The notes beneath the pieces were generated by a model, which saw nothing but the letters and a program-made list of their open reading frames with translations, had not been told where the DNA came from and searched no databases. From Chthoniobacteraceae bacterium (GTDB lineage Bacteria > Verrucomicrobiota > Verrucomicrobiia > Chthoniobacterales > Chthoniobacteraceae), in assembly GCA_028293625.1 (NCBI GenBank), contig JAQGOL010000030.1:372001-436000 (forward strand): 64,000 bases of DNA, written 5' to 3'. Position numbers and translations under genes: made by a program. Position 1 is the stretch's first letter, and the number at the start of each line of letters is the position of its first letter. Shown in pieces: positions 27,601 to 35,427 of this stretch.

Positions 27601-28494
27601 CGTCTTCTGGCCGGGCAGCATCCCGGGCACGATACGAGTCCCATCGTTTTTGAAGGCAATGCTCCCGCTGATATTCGCGAAAACGACAAGTTGCGTTTTG
27701 CATTGGCCACCCAGCCCGTGACCACGCCCCGTTCCAGCCGCGCATGGCTTGGCGCCCCAAACTCCATCAAGGGTCCGACAGAAGCGGTTTTCCAACGCCA
27801 AAGCGGCAATCACCTCCTCATTGTCGGCCAGCGCGATGAAGCCACCCTTAGCCTCCTTGCCATCTCGCTCCTCTCGCTGGCGACTCAATTTCCCGCAGGC
27901 ACGGCAAAATTTGTGTTGCTCACCAGCGCTGCGCCCGAATCCACCGAGTTGATTGAGCAAGTGCTGGCCGCCATTCCGCATGAAGTCACTGTCGCCCGGG
28001 GACAGGATATCAGCGGTGTCATGAGTGAGCTTTCCGCTGAAATGAAAGCACGCGTCTCCGGAGAGCGGCCCGCCGATGCGCCGCCGGTTTTTCTCGTTAT
28101 TCACGGGCTCCACAAGTTCAAGAAACTGCGGCACGAGGACGACTTCAGCTTCTCCTCAGGCGGCGAGGAGTCGAGTCCAAGCGCGGAATTCACGGCCTTG
28201 ATCAATGAAGGGAGCAGCCACGGGATGCATATCCTCGTCACCGTCGATACATTTAATAACGTGAACCGGTTTATGAGCCGTAAAGCGCTCAGCGAATTTG
28301 AAATGCGCGTCGTTTTCCAGATGAGCGCCAATGATTCAGCCAGCCTGATCGATTCCCCCAAAGCAAGCGGCCTTGGGCTCCATCGCGCATTGTTTTATAA
28401 TGAACACGACGGAACGCTCGAAACGTTCCGGCCTTATGCCACACCGCCCTCCGATTGGATGGCAGAGGCGGCGGCAAGTTTCGCGAAGGCCTGA
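24601..28494 (+). CDS. FtsK/SpoIIIE-family ATPase of type VII-like secretion (EccC/EssC-like)
   Basis: A 1297-residue membrane ATPase. Residues 1-200 form a long charged coiled coil. Two membrane helices span about 215-270. Three RecA-like domains follow: a degenerate first one (about 480-720), an intact one with Walker A GKTGSGKST (772-780) and Walker B LLIIDE (Asp880, Glu881), and a degenerate third one (about 1040-1270) where the P-loop reads GQRDEATLS. Three tandem domains after two N-terminal helices is the EccC/EssC design, and in those proteins too the copies differ in integrity. The EssC forkhead-associated domains are replaced here by the coiled coil. It starts with GTG. No EssA, EssB, EccB, EccD or mycosin gene lies nearby. 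Confidence 0.88.
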   Translation: MSSEIDLRVSWSLELLTRLKQTVTEFSAKEDQLQRELRTRRHAIERQYRETLEKLGNWSSTEVARTEANFQEASERFRMLFEQRRSRIQRAQASTIRNLPKRAKAAKEKWMGDLQMRKFRAERNQASGLEAVAEAFTKYNTRLAERRETFVHLEQQARKAFGGYGAFRRMLRRGSSEGLNITPTNLDHWLEQFQTSLQSAEAHLAEFRRLPLPRIFRFVPIAGLISVLFLATVVLAYLFGTSSTHAGVIIGAGSLLLTAVVLIFHVGKRQGKPLAAAIADSLAEASRLHDPCVAAAEAKRAANRQRVEDEYERADGAIRQQWDRAPEVEADYENALRKKIEIQVPRAFARNAAMLVPKLGVLETERNPALKALTGDAESKKEQLAAAYQADIAAFLADEKARWEALDADWKQEILPLFQIINAMNAETAAHFPAWNAPLVENWAPAMRFTPAAKFAQLNLDLSALAPPKETQNAQPPRLQLPGATQLSIPLALTFPQEGSLLFETEESSNALIIDAVNNIILRLLATTPPGKLSFTIIDPVGLGQNFAGLMHLSDYEESLINRRIWTQRDQIDDRLSELNEHIEKVIQMYLRNEYATITEYNAQAGSVSEKYHFLVVADFPANFSETAARRLQSIAVSGPRCGIFTLIHWDKRLPLPDGFSPDELRKNSVCIRHENGQFFLNKNQAEGGAALVFDLPPNPDLAIDLVHKIGKSSIDSNRVEVPFAQIAPIESEMWTLDTTNELRIAMGRTGATKLQYLAIGKGTRQHALFAGKTGSGKSTLFHVIITNLALACSPDQVEFYLIDFKKGVEFKCYASKRLPHARVIAIESDREFALSVLQRVDEELKRRGDLFRKLGVQDIAGYKRAGGTEPIPRSLLIIDEFQEFFVEDDAIAQSASLLFDRIVRQGRAFGIHVLLGSQSLGGAYSLARATIGQMVIRVALQCNEADAYLIMDDSNSAARLLSRPGEGIYNDGGGAVANNSPFQVVWLPDDERDKWLDKVRLLAGQHPGHDTSPIVFEGNAPADIRENDKLRFALATQPVTTPRSSRAWLGAPNSIKGPTEAVFQRQSGNHLLIVGQRDEATLSLLAISLLSLATQFPAGTAKFVLLTSAAPESTELIEQVLAAIPHEVTVARGQDISGVMSELSAEMKARVSGERPADAPPVFLVIHGLHKFKKLRHEDDFSFSSGGEESSPSAEFTALINEGSSHGMHILVTVDTFNNVNRFMSRKALSEFEMRVVFQMSANDSASLIDSPKASGLGLHRALFYNEHDGTLETFRPYATPPSDWMAEAAASFAKA

Positions 28495-28499
28495 GCGAT

Positions 28500-29732
28500 T
28501 TACCGTTTTTGAACGGTTAACACCGAGATCGGGCTGTGCCCCTGCTCAACAACAAAAGTCCAGCGCGTCTCGACTTTTCGGCCCTGGCTGGTTGCCGAAA
28601 CAATCACCGCGTATTTGTCCGCCTTTAACGGCTTAACCGGCAAATACGCAATCGTTTTTGTCTGGGGATTGTAAACGGCCGGAAGCGGCCCGGTGCCGCT
28701 CATTCTCATTGTCACGCTGCCCGGATCAATCACACCAAAACTGCCAAGATCCGCCCGCAAAGTCATTGGTGGAACGCTGAGAATTGCGCCGTCTTCAGGC
28801 TCCGTCCTAAGCGCCTTGACCGCCACGGCTGCCGGCCCGGCACCCGATCCGCCTGAATCGAAAACAATCGCATCAGCAAAAACCTTCGGTTTGTTGGACT
28901 CAATCATATACCGGCCGACGGCATTGGAAGGGGTTTCGGCTCCGATTTTTTGACCGTCGACAGTAAAGAGCAACTCGTAGCCGGCCTTTGCGGAGGTTTC
29001 CTTGATATGCTCATTGCAACCGCCGTAGGGCACCGCGAGGGCGATCACTTTGACCCCAAGCCGCTCTTCGATGAGCGCCTTTGAGTCATGCAATTCCGCC
29101 CATAACCACTTTTCATACGCCGGGTTCGCGGCGTTGTTTCCGCGTTTTCCACGCAAATCGCGATGGGAAACGGTATGGCTTTGAATCTCCACGCCCGCGT
29201 CGCGCATCTCGGCGAGTTGTTCCCAGGTAATTGATTCCCCGCCCGATTTGGCCCCTCCTTTGACGTATGTGGTGTAGACAAACAACGTAAATGGATATTC
29301 AAATTTTTTGAGTATCGGCCATGCGACCGTGTACGCCGACTTGTATCCATCATCGATGGTGATCAACGCGCAAACCGGCGGAAGGCTTTTTTCCCCGCGT
29401 TTCCAGGCCATAAAATCTTTTAATGAAATGACGCTGATCCCGTTCTCCTTCAATGCGTTCAATTGCGATTCGAACACCTGAGGAGTAATCTCGGTATCGG
29501 GTCGACGGACATTGTTTACAAAACGGTGATAACCCAAAACGATCACCCGTGAACTCGGCTCCAGCACCTTGGCCGCCGGCGCTTCCACCAGAGGCGTCGA
29601 TTCCACCAAATTCGGTTTGGGCAGCTCAGCGATTTGAATCGGCTGCGTTTCCACCGACTTGACAGGGCTTTTTCCACATCCGCTCCAGAGAAGGAATGTC
29701 GCGGCGGCAGTCAAAAAATAGATGGCGTTCAT
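28500..29732 (-). CDS. Lipoprotein polysaccharide deacetylase (NodB-like)
   Basis: A 410-residue protein with a lipoprotein-like signal ending in LLWSGC (Cys19). The NodB catalytic fold is shown by TIDDGYKSAY (metal-binding Asp pair) and IQSHTVSHRDL (His-x-x-x-His). It probably removes N- or O-acetyl groups from peptidoglycan or an exopolysaccharide at the cell envelope. The C-terminal 110 residues have beta-rich, Ig-like character ending in ETRWTFVVEQ. It is convergent with the ATPase gene, with 5 bases between stops, so it is not part of that operon. A small inverted repeat (ACCGTT/AACGGT) at its 3' end may act as a weak shared terminator. Confidence 0.9.
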   Translation of the reverse strand: MNAIYFLTAAATFLLWSGCGKSPVKSVETQPIQIAELPKPNLVESTPLVEAPAAKVLEPSSRVIVLGYHRFVNNVRRPDTEITPQVFESQLNALKENGISVISLKDFMAWKRGEKSLPPVCALITIDDGYKSAYTVAWPILKKFEYPFTLFVYTTYVKGGAKSGGESITWEQLAEMRDAGVEIQSHTVSHRDLRGKRGNNAANPAYEKWLWAELHDSKALIEERLGVKVIALAVPYGGCNEHIKETSAKAGYELLFTVDGQKIGAETPSNAVGRYMIESNKPKVFADAIVFDSGGSGAGPAAVAVKALRTEPEDGAILSVPPMTLRADLGSFGVIDPGSVTMRMSGTGPLPAVYNPQTKTIAYLPVKPLKADKYAVIVSATSQGRKVETRWTFVVEQGHSPISVLTVQKR

Positions 29733-29994
29733 GGCAGCTCCCTTTGCGTTTTCATCGGCTCATTCCCAGGCCGGATCGCAGGGTCGATGCGGCACTACCT
29801 TAAAGAATCGGGTCCCGCCTGCCACAATTGCGCTCAGGGGAACGCCTGATGATGCCCTCGGGAGAGAGGCGGACCCCTCGGAGCAAGTCCCTCAACGCCA
29901 GTCGAACGCAGTAAAATCACATTCTTCAAACAAGCACCCCTAGGCTTCGATCGGGTGGCCCCCTTTTTTTGAAAAGGGTTGTATCTGGTCTGCA

Positions 29995-30324
29995 ATGAAC
30001 CTTCTACCCCATGAATGCTTTGCCGAACTCATTGGCATCCTGCGTGACGGCTTGCTCCGTCGTGGATTTCACTTTTTTTCCGGAGATGAACTCAGCCGGC
30101 TTTGGGAACCAGCAAGCTCGCGTTGCGTCAAGCTCGAGCAGATCCGCACGCTGGCCGAAGCGTGCGGGGCAAAGTTCGAAGCGGATGCCAGATTTAGCAC
30201 GGCGCGATTTGTCCCATTAAAAAAAGCCGGAGTCCAGAAGCCACAGAAAGGCCGCCGGCTCTCGGATATGGCCGCCTGGCCCGGTTCAGCCGCAGATATT
30301 GATACCATCAAAATGGCAGCCTGA
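29995..30324 (+). CDS. Small unknown protein preceding a response regulator
   Basis: A 109-residue soluble protein, not recognised. It has ordinary composition, a possible leucine-rich helix near the N-terminus and a Lys-rich tail, with no known motif. Support is moderate: the ATG start, normal codon use and its position 7 bases before the response regulator start argue that it is real. It may be a partner or sensor-like companion of the regulator, but that is not shown. Confidence 0.45.
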   Translation: MNLLPHECFAELIGILRDGLLRRGFHFFSGDELSRLWEPASSRCVKLEQIRTLAEACGAKFEADARFSTARFVPLKKAGVQKPQKGRRLSDMAAWPGSAADIDTIKMAA

Positions 30325-30331
30325 TCATCGC

Positions 30332-30739
30332 ATGAACTCAAACCCGCTTTTTGATTCAACGCCGGAACCGACGTCTAAGAATTCACTGCGAATTCTCGTG
30401 GCGGAAGATGACTTAAATATTCGGGATCTTCTCTATCTCATTCTTACTCAAGCCGGCTATTTGGTATCCACAGCCAGTGACGGCCTTTGCGCTTCGAGCG
30501 CCATTGCCTCCGATGCATTTGATCTGGTCATTACCGACCACGAGATGCCGCGGCTCAACGGCCTTGGATTGGTCAAACAACTGCGCTCGGTAAATTACCC
30601 CGGAAAAATCATTGTCCTCTCCAGTCCTCCAAGCATGGCGGATCGTGGCGCGTATAAAGGACTTTCCGTCGACAGGATGCTTTCCAAGCCGTGCCTGAAC
30701 GAGCTCCTGATTCAAACCATTGAAGAAGTCACCCATTAG
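30332..30739 (+). CDS. Stand-alone response regulator receiver protein (CheY-like)
   Basis: A 135-residue single receiver domain. Acidic pocket residues Asp26 and Asp27 in AEDDLNIRD, phosphorylation site Asp69 in VITDHEMP, Ser in IVLSSPPS (replacing the usual Thr/Ser) and Lys119 in LSKPC are all present. There is no output domain, so it acts by protein contact, in phosphorelay or motility-type signalling. The ATG at 30332 is chosen over the in-frame TTG at 30299, since the domain starts about 20 residues later. No histidine kinase is adjacent. Confidence 0.9.
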   Translation: MNSNPLFDSTPEPTSKNSLRILVAEDDLNIRDLLYLILTQAGYLVSTASDGLCASSAIASDAFDLVITDHEMPRLNGLGLVKQLRSVNYPGKIIVLSSPPSMADRGAYKGLSVDRMLSKPCLNELLIQTIEEVTH

Positions 30740-30852
30740 TCTCGCCCGATAAAGGGACCGGCCGCGGTGCGCCGTGCGCGGCAGAGAGGCTTGCATTGCA
30801 AAAGGACCGCGCATTGCGTTAAACAGCGCACCGTTGCGCCAGCTTTCCTCCT

Positions 30853-33528
30853 ATGCGAACCACCCCACGATTGTTCCCCGTCGCGCTTTTTCTTGCCGCG
30901 GCCGCCGCCAGTGCCGCCCCGCAGCCGCCTCCTCCTGATTATCGGTTCAAAGTGGAAACCTTTGTTGAAGGTATTCCACAGCCGATGCAGCTCAAAATCG
31001 CTCCGGATGGACGGGTGTTCTTCAACGAATACGGCGGTAAACTCAAAATATACCATCCCGACACCAGACAACTTGTCGAAGCGGGCCAGCTCGAAGTCTG
31101 GACCCAGCAGGAGAACGGTTTTCTGGGGTTCGCGCTCGATCCGGAATTTGACGCCAACGGTTTTATTTACTGTCTCTATTCGCCACCGAACTTTCCCGGC
31201 CAGCACCTGAGCCGGTTCACCATGAAAGGCGACGTGCTCGATCCGGCGAGCGAGAAGCTGATCCTCAAGTATGAGGAACAGCGCAAGGAATGCTGCCACC
31301 ATGCCGGCTCGGTCGAATTCGGGCCGGATGGCTTGCTTTACTTTTCGGCCGGCGACAACACCCATCCTTTTGGCGACTCGGCCTCTTATGCGCCAATCGA
31401 TACACGGCCCGGACGCGAACCGTGGGACGCCCAGAAATCGGCCTCCAATACCAACAGCCTGAACGGCAAAATCCTTCGCATCCGCGTCAAGCCCGACGCG
31501 ACTTACGAGATCCCAGCCGGCAACCTGTTTCCTCCCGGCACACCCAAAACGCGCCCGGAAATCTTTGTGATGGGATGCCGCAACCCGTGGCGCATCGCGG
31601 TCGATCAAAAAACCGGCTACCTTTATTGGGGCGAAGTGGGACCCGACGCCAATGACGACGGCCCGAGGGGCTCGCGTGGCTACGACGAAATCAATCAGGC
31701 GCGCAAAGCGGGCAACTTCGGCTGGCCCTATTTCGTCGGCAAAAATTTCCCGTATGCCGCGTACGATTTTGTCGCCAAACAGATCGGTCCAAAATTTGAT
31801 CCGCTGCATCCGTTCAACGAAAGCCCAAACAACACCGGCTTGCGCGATCTGCCTCCCGCCCAGCCGGCCTTCATTTATTGGCCTTACGGCGAATCGCCTG
31901 AATTTCCGATGCTCGGCAAGGGCGGACGCACCGCGTGCGCGGGACCGGTTTTTCATTACGAAACAGCGTTTGAGAAGACCGGCGGATTTCCGGCTTATTT
32001 TGACAACTGCCTGCTATTTAGCGACTGGCAGCGGCCTTTTATCAAATGGGCGCGTCTTGATAAAGATTCCAACCTTGAAGGCATCGAGTCTTTCACCTCG
32101 GCGGTCGTCAATGCAAACGCCAAGGAACAGATGGATGCCGCCGCCGGCGCGATCGCGCAGGGAGCCACATTGGTAAAACGCGTCGTGAGCAGCGTTTTTG
32201 GAAAAGATGGCTGCCTTTATCTGCTCGATTACGGCGAAACCTGGGGCACAAACAAGGACGCAAAACTCCTCAGGATTTCTTATCAGCGCGGCAATCTCGC
32301 TCCGATCGCCAAAGTCGGCGCCACCCAAAGCAGAGGCCGCGAACCATTGACCGTGAACTTTTCAAGCAACGGATCCGCTGATCAGGAAGGAGCCGCCCTG
32401 AGCTTTGAATGGCGGCTACAACCCGGTGACAAAATCTTTTCCAAAGAACCGAATCCGCAGCTGACCATCAGCGAGCCCGGCAACTATCGCGCTGAATTGC
32501 GCGTAAGCGATCCGGAAGGCGCTACGGGAATTGCCAGCGTGGCATTGATCGTGGGCAATAGTGCGCCGGAAGTAAAATTTGAGCACCCGGCCAATGGCGA
32601 TTTTTTCACCCCAGGCAAACCGATCGCGTATCGGGTCAACGTGAATGATGCCGAGGATGGCGCTTCATTAAATAAACCTGACGAGTTCGGAATCCGCACA
32701 TTGGTGAGCGCGGCGGTCAAAGAGGCCGATGGCAAGGATTCAGCCAACGATCCGGGGCTTACCCTGATGAAGCAAAGCGATTGCTTTAACTGCCACGCTA
32801 TCGAGCAAAAGGTGGTCGGTCCGCCGCTGCTGGAAGTGGCCGCCAAATACCGGGACCAGCCCGCCGCCCTGGAAGCCAGCGTTCAGCGGGTTATCAACGG
32901 CTCGACCGGCGTCTGGGGCCAGGTCCCGATGCTCGCCCATCCGCAGCATACTGCCGATGAAATCCATATCATGCTCCGGTGGGTCTTTGGCCTGGAAAAA
33001 GGAAAAGGCGGACCGGCAATCGCGCGCGGGCTTTCGGGCGAAATCACGGCGCCCTCTTCCGATAAAGCCGCCAGCTTTGTCCTGGAAGCGACTTACACCG
33101 ATGCCGGACGCGCTCCGGCAGGCAGCCTCAGTGGAAAAGCGGCTGTCACCCTTCGGCCCAGGCGCATTGAAGCGATCAGCGGCGAGCTGCATGGGCCGGC
33201 TGTTTTGGGGCATAATCTCGGCGCTATTGACGACGGACACAGCGTGCGTCTGGCCGATATCAACCTTGCTGATGTCGGCAGCGTTACCGTGCGTGCTTCA
33301 TCGGGCAATGTCGGTGGAAAAATCGAGTTCCGAACCGGCGCGAAGGACGGGGCGCTTATCGGCTCCGTGGAGGTGCCAAACACCGGCGGCTGGGAAAAAT
33401 GGATCGAAGCCCGGAGCGAACCCGGCACAGTCATCCCACCGGGACGCGCCGACATTTTTCTCGTTTTTGTAAACCCGGGCAAGGGCGGGCTCATGAATCT
33501 TGATTGGGTGCAATTTAATCCGCGTTAA
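30853..33528 (+). CDS. Secreted PQQ-type sugar dehydrogenase / PKD / cytochrome c / CBM fusion
   Basis: An 891-residue exported protein with a signal peptide ending in ASAAPQ. The N-terminal beta-propeller (about 30-480) resembles the glucose/sorbosone dehydrogenase (GSDH) family, with LKIAPDGRVFFNEYGG and RNPWRIAVDQKTGYLYWGEVG. A PKD-like domain follows (about 495-580). A class I cytochrome domain has the haem motif CFNCHAIEQK (C644, C647, H648). The last about 140 residues resemble a CBM6-like carbohydrate-binding domain ending in GGLMNLDWVQF. It probably oxidises a bound sugar outside the cytoplasm and passes electrons to its own haem. It stands alone, 113 bases after the response regulator. 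Confidence 0.88.
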   Translation: MRTTPRLFPVALFLAAAAASAAPQPPPPDYRFKVETFVEGIPQPMQLKIAPDGRVFFNEYGGKLKIYHPDTRQLVEAGQLEVWTQQENGFLGFALDPEFDANGFIYCLYSPPNFPGQHLSRFTMKGDVLDPASEKLILKYEEQRKECCHHAGSVEFGPDGLLYFSAGDNTHPFGDSASYAPIDTRPGREPWDAQKSASNTNSLNGKILRIRVKPDATYEIPAGNLFPPGTPKTRPEIFVMGCRNPWRIAVDQKTGYLYWGEVGPDANDDGPRGSRGYDEINQARKAGNFGWPYFVGKNFPYAAYDFVAKQIGPKFDPLHPFNESPNNTGLRDLPPAQPAFIYWPYGESPEFPMLGKGGRTACAGPVFHYETAFEKTGGFPAYFDNCLLFSDWQRPFIKWARLDKDSNLEGIESFTSAVVNANAKEQMDAAAGAIAQGATLVKRVVSSVFGKDGCLYLLDYGETWGTNKDAKLLRISYQRGNLAPIAKVGATQSRGREPLTVNFSSNGSADQEGAALSFEWRLQPGDKIFSKEPNPQLTISEPGNYRAELRVSDPEGATGIASVALIVGNSAPEVKFEHPANGDFFTPGKPIAYRVNVNDAEDGASLNKPDEFGIRTLVSAAVKEADGKDSANDPGLTLMKQSDCFNCHAIEQKVVGPPLLEVAAKYRDQPAALEASVQRVINGSTGVWGQVPMLAHPQHTADEIHIMLRWVFGLEKGKGGPAIARGLSGEITAPSSDKAASFVLEATYTDAGRAPAGSLSGKAAVTLRPRRIEAISGELHGPAVLGHNLGAIDDGHSVRLADINLADVGSVTVRASSGNVGGKIEFRTGAKDGALIGSVEVPNTGGWEKWIEARSEPGTVIPPGRADIFLVFVNPGKGGLMNLDWVQFNPR

Positions 33529-34034
33529 AAAGGGCACCGTCGGCGAAAATAACGCATCCGCTTTGCGCAGGGTGGCGGAAAATCCGCTTTCTGACCGTGT
33601 CGCGCTTAAAATCTGAGAAAGACAAGGCGCGCATTTTGGCTGGAAAAAAGTAGCCGAGCCGGGGCGGCAACGAATTTTAAGAATGTTTTGCGCGGCAGGC
33701 ATCCTTTATGCACTGAGCGTCTGGAATGTGTTACGCCTATTCTCATCCGTTGCTCTTGCCAGAGCTTCTGGTCATAGAGGCGTTGGATGAAAATCAAAAA
33801 GGCGTGCCGCATTTCCCACGGCAATTTATCCAACAAGCCCAAAACGAGCTCCCGGCCAATTCGTCAACCGCGAATCAAAAGAGCCATTCCATTTTTCTTT
33901 TACCTGCCGTTGCGGCCGATAACCTGCGGCACTTGGTTTTCCAAGCCATCCACTGATTAAATCGTGCTAAAAACCCGCACGTTGTCATCCAAAACGGACA
34001 GACAATAGCGCTGAAAGCGCCTGCCACCCCGCCC
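33529..34034 (+). other. Intergenic region without a supported gene
   Basis: About 500 bases between the sugar dehydrogenase and the pseudopilin operon. Short open frames exist on both strands, the longest about 76 codons at 33726-33956, but their composition is not protein-like and none has a convincing start. I see no tRNA, clear hairpin terminator or repeat. Confidence 0.6.
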
Positions 34035-34538
34035 GTGAATTTACCACATCGACCCCGAGCAAAACGTCCAGCCCGTCCTGGAACCAACGCATTCACCCTG
34101 CTTGAAGTCATCGTTGCGGCCAGCATCCTGGTGCTTCTGATCAGCGGCTCGATCGCCACCATGGTTTACCTCAACCGGTTCGCGGCCGCGACCCGGCTCC
34201 AGACCTTGGCGCTGGGTGTCGTGCAGGAGCGCATCGACCAGGTGCTCACTATTCCGTGGAAAACGAAGTCGCGGCCCGCGCTTTTGAACGAAACGGCGGT
34301 TACGGACATGCCGGCGGTGCTCCCCCCGACCGAAGGCGACGCGATCGTCCTTAACGATGATCCGCTCAACACCACCGCCTACTCGACACTCGACACTCCT
34401 GTCTCGGCCCGGCGTTACGTCTATATCAAGAATATCGATTCCCATTCGATACGGGTGACCGTTGTCGTTGCCTATACTTTCAGCCGGCGCTCTTACACTC
34501 TGGCCCATACCACACTCCGCTCCTCCGATGATATCTAA
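34035..34538 (+). CDS. Type II secretion/type IV pilus minor pseudopilin (PulI/PilV-like)
   Basis: A 167-residue prepilin starting with GTG. The cleavage and methylation signal reads NAFTLLEVIVAASILVLLI: prepilin peptidase would cut before Phe, with Glu at position +5 of the mature protein. Ala at position -1 instead of Gly is common in this phylum. The rest is a small globular domain after the hydrophobic helix. It is the first of four overlapping genes and would form part of a pseudopilus tip or pilus assembly complex. Confidence 0.85.
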   Translation: MNLPHRPRAKRPARPGTNAFTLLEVIVAASILVLLISGSIATMVYLNRFAAATRLQTLALGVVQERIDQVLTIPWKTKSRPALLNETAVTDMPAVLPPTEGDAIVLNDDPLNTTAYSTLDTPVSARRYVYIKNIDSHSIRVTVVVAYTFSRRSYTLAHTTLRSSDDI

Positions 34539-35427
34539 CCGCTCAAGACTTCATCGGCCCGGCTGGTCGCGCCGTGCGTTCACGCTGGTTGAAGTAATAG
34601 TCGCCACCGCGATCTTTTCCATCATTTCAGTGGCGCTCCTCGGCTTCATGTCGATGTCGATGAAGATGGTTTCCCGCAACCTTGCGACAAATCATAGCCA
34701 TAACGAGGCGCGTCTCGCTGCGAGCCGGCTTTTTAATGATCTTCACGGCGCGGCGTCGGTATTTACGCTGGTTAATTACGACGGCTCAAGCAATAGCGAT
34801 ATATCCACCACGATTTCAAATCCGGTGGTAGTCGATACGTTGAGCGGGCTCACTTTAAGCGCGCAGCGGGCAAACTGCGTGCGCTTCTATAAGCTGGTTG
34901 CAGGCCCCTGCCGCATGACCAGCACTCCGACCGCCACCTCCACTATCCTGACATTCGATGTGCCGGTCGCGCTTGATGTCAATGACCGCCTTTCGATCCC
35001 GCTTATTTCCGATTCCTTCAGCATCACCGCGGTGACACCTGCCTTCACCGGAACCCAGACTGCATCTAAAGCGATTACGATAGACCACGCGATTACTTAT
35101 AACTTTAAGGATTCGGCAGCCAACGTCACCACCGGCTATTTCTACCGCCCGGTTGCTTACAGCGTTGTAGGAAATCAGCTACGCTATCACGCGAAATTTC
35201 AGGGCAGTGACCAGAATACCTTCACGCCGATTCGTAATAACATTACTTCGGCAACGCCTTTCTCGCTGCTTTACCTGGCAGGCTCGGCCCTCACCACCGG
35301 AAGACAATTGCGTGTCTCCTTGGAGACCAACGACATGCAGTTCAACAATCTTAAATTCCTCGGCGCCGCCACTACTTACCAGACAGTCATCACCCTTCTT
35401 AACCAAGATCCACCTATTAAAAAGTGA
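34528..35427 (+). CDS. Minor pseudopilin (PulJ/PilW-like)
   Basis: A 299-residue prepilin. The signal SRRAFTLVEVIVATAIFSII follows 16 basic/polar residues. The ATG at 34528 overlaps the previous stop by 11 bases; a longer in-frame start at 34462 would put 22 extra residues before the prepilin leader and is unlikely. The large C-terminal globular part fits PulJ/PilW-type minor pilins. It ends by overlapping the next gene by 4 bases. Confidence 0.85.
   Translation: MISNRSRLHRPGWSRRAFTLVEVIVATAIFSIISVALLGFMSMSMKMVSRNLATNHSHNEARLAASRLFNDLHGAASVFTLVNYDGSSNSDISTTISNPVVVDTLSGLTLSAQRANCVRFYKLVAGPCRMTSTPTATSTILTFDVPVALDVNDRLSIPLISDSFSITAVTPAFTGTQTASKAITIDHAITYNFKDSAANVTTGYFYRPVAYSVVGNQLRYHAKFQGSDQNTFTPIRNNITSATPFSLLYLAGSALTTGRQLRVSLETNDMQFNNLKFLGAATTYQTVITLLNQDPPIKK

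Noticed and set aside
33726-33956. 76-codon frame in the gap before the pseudopilin operon
   Set aside because: No recognisable start region, no motif, and composition unlike a protein.
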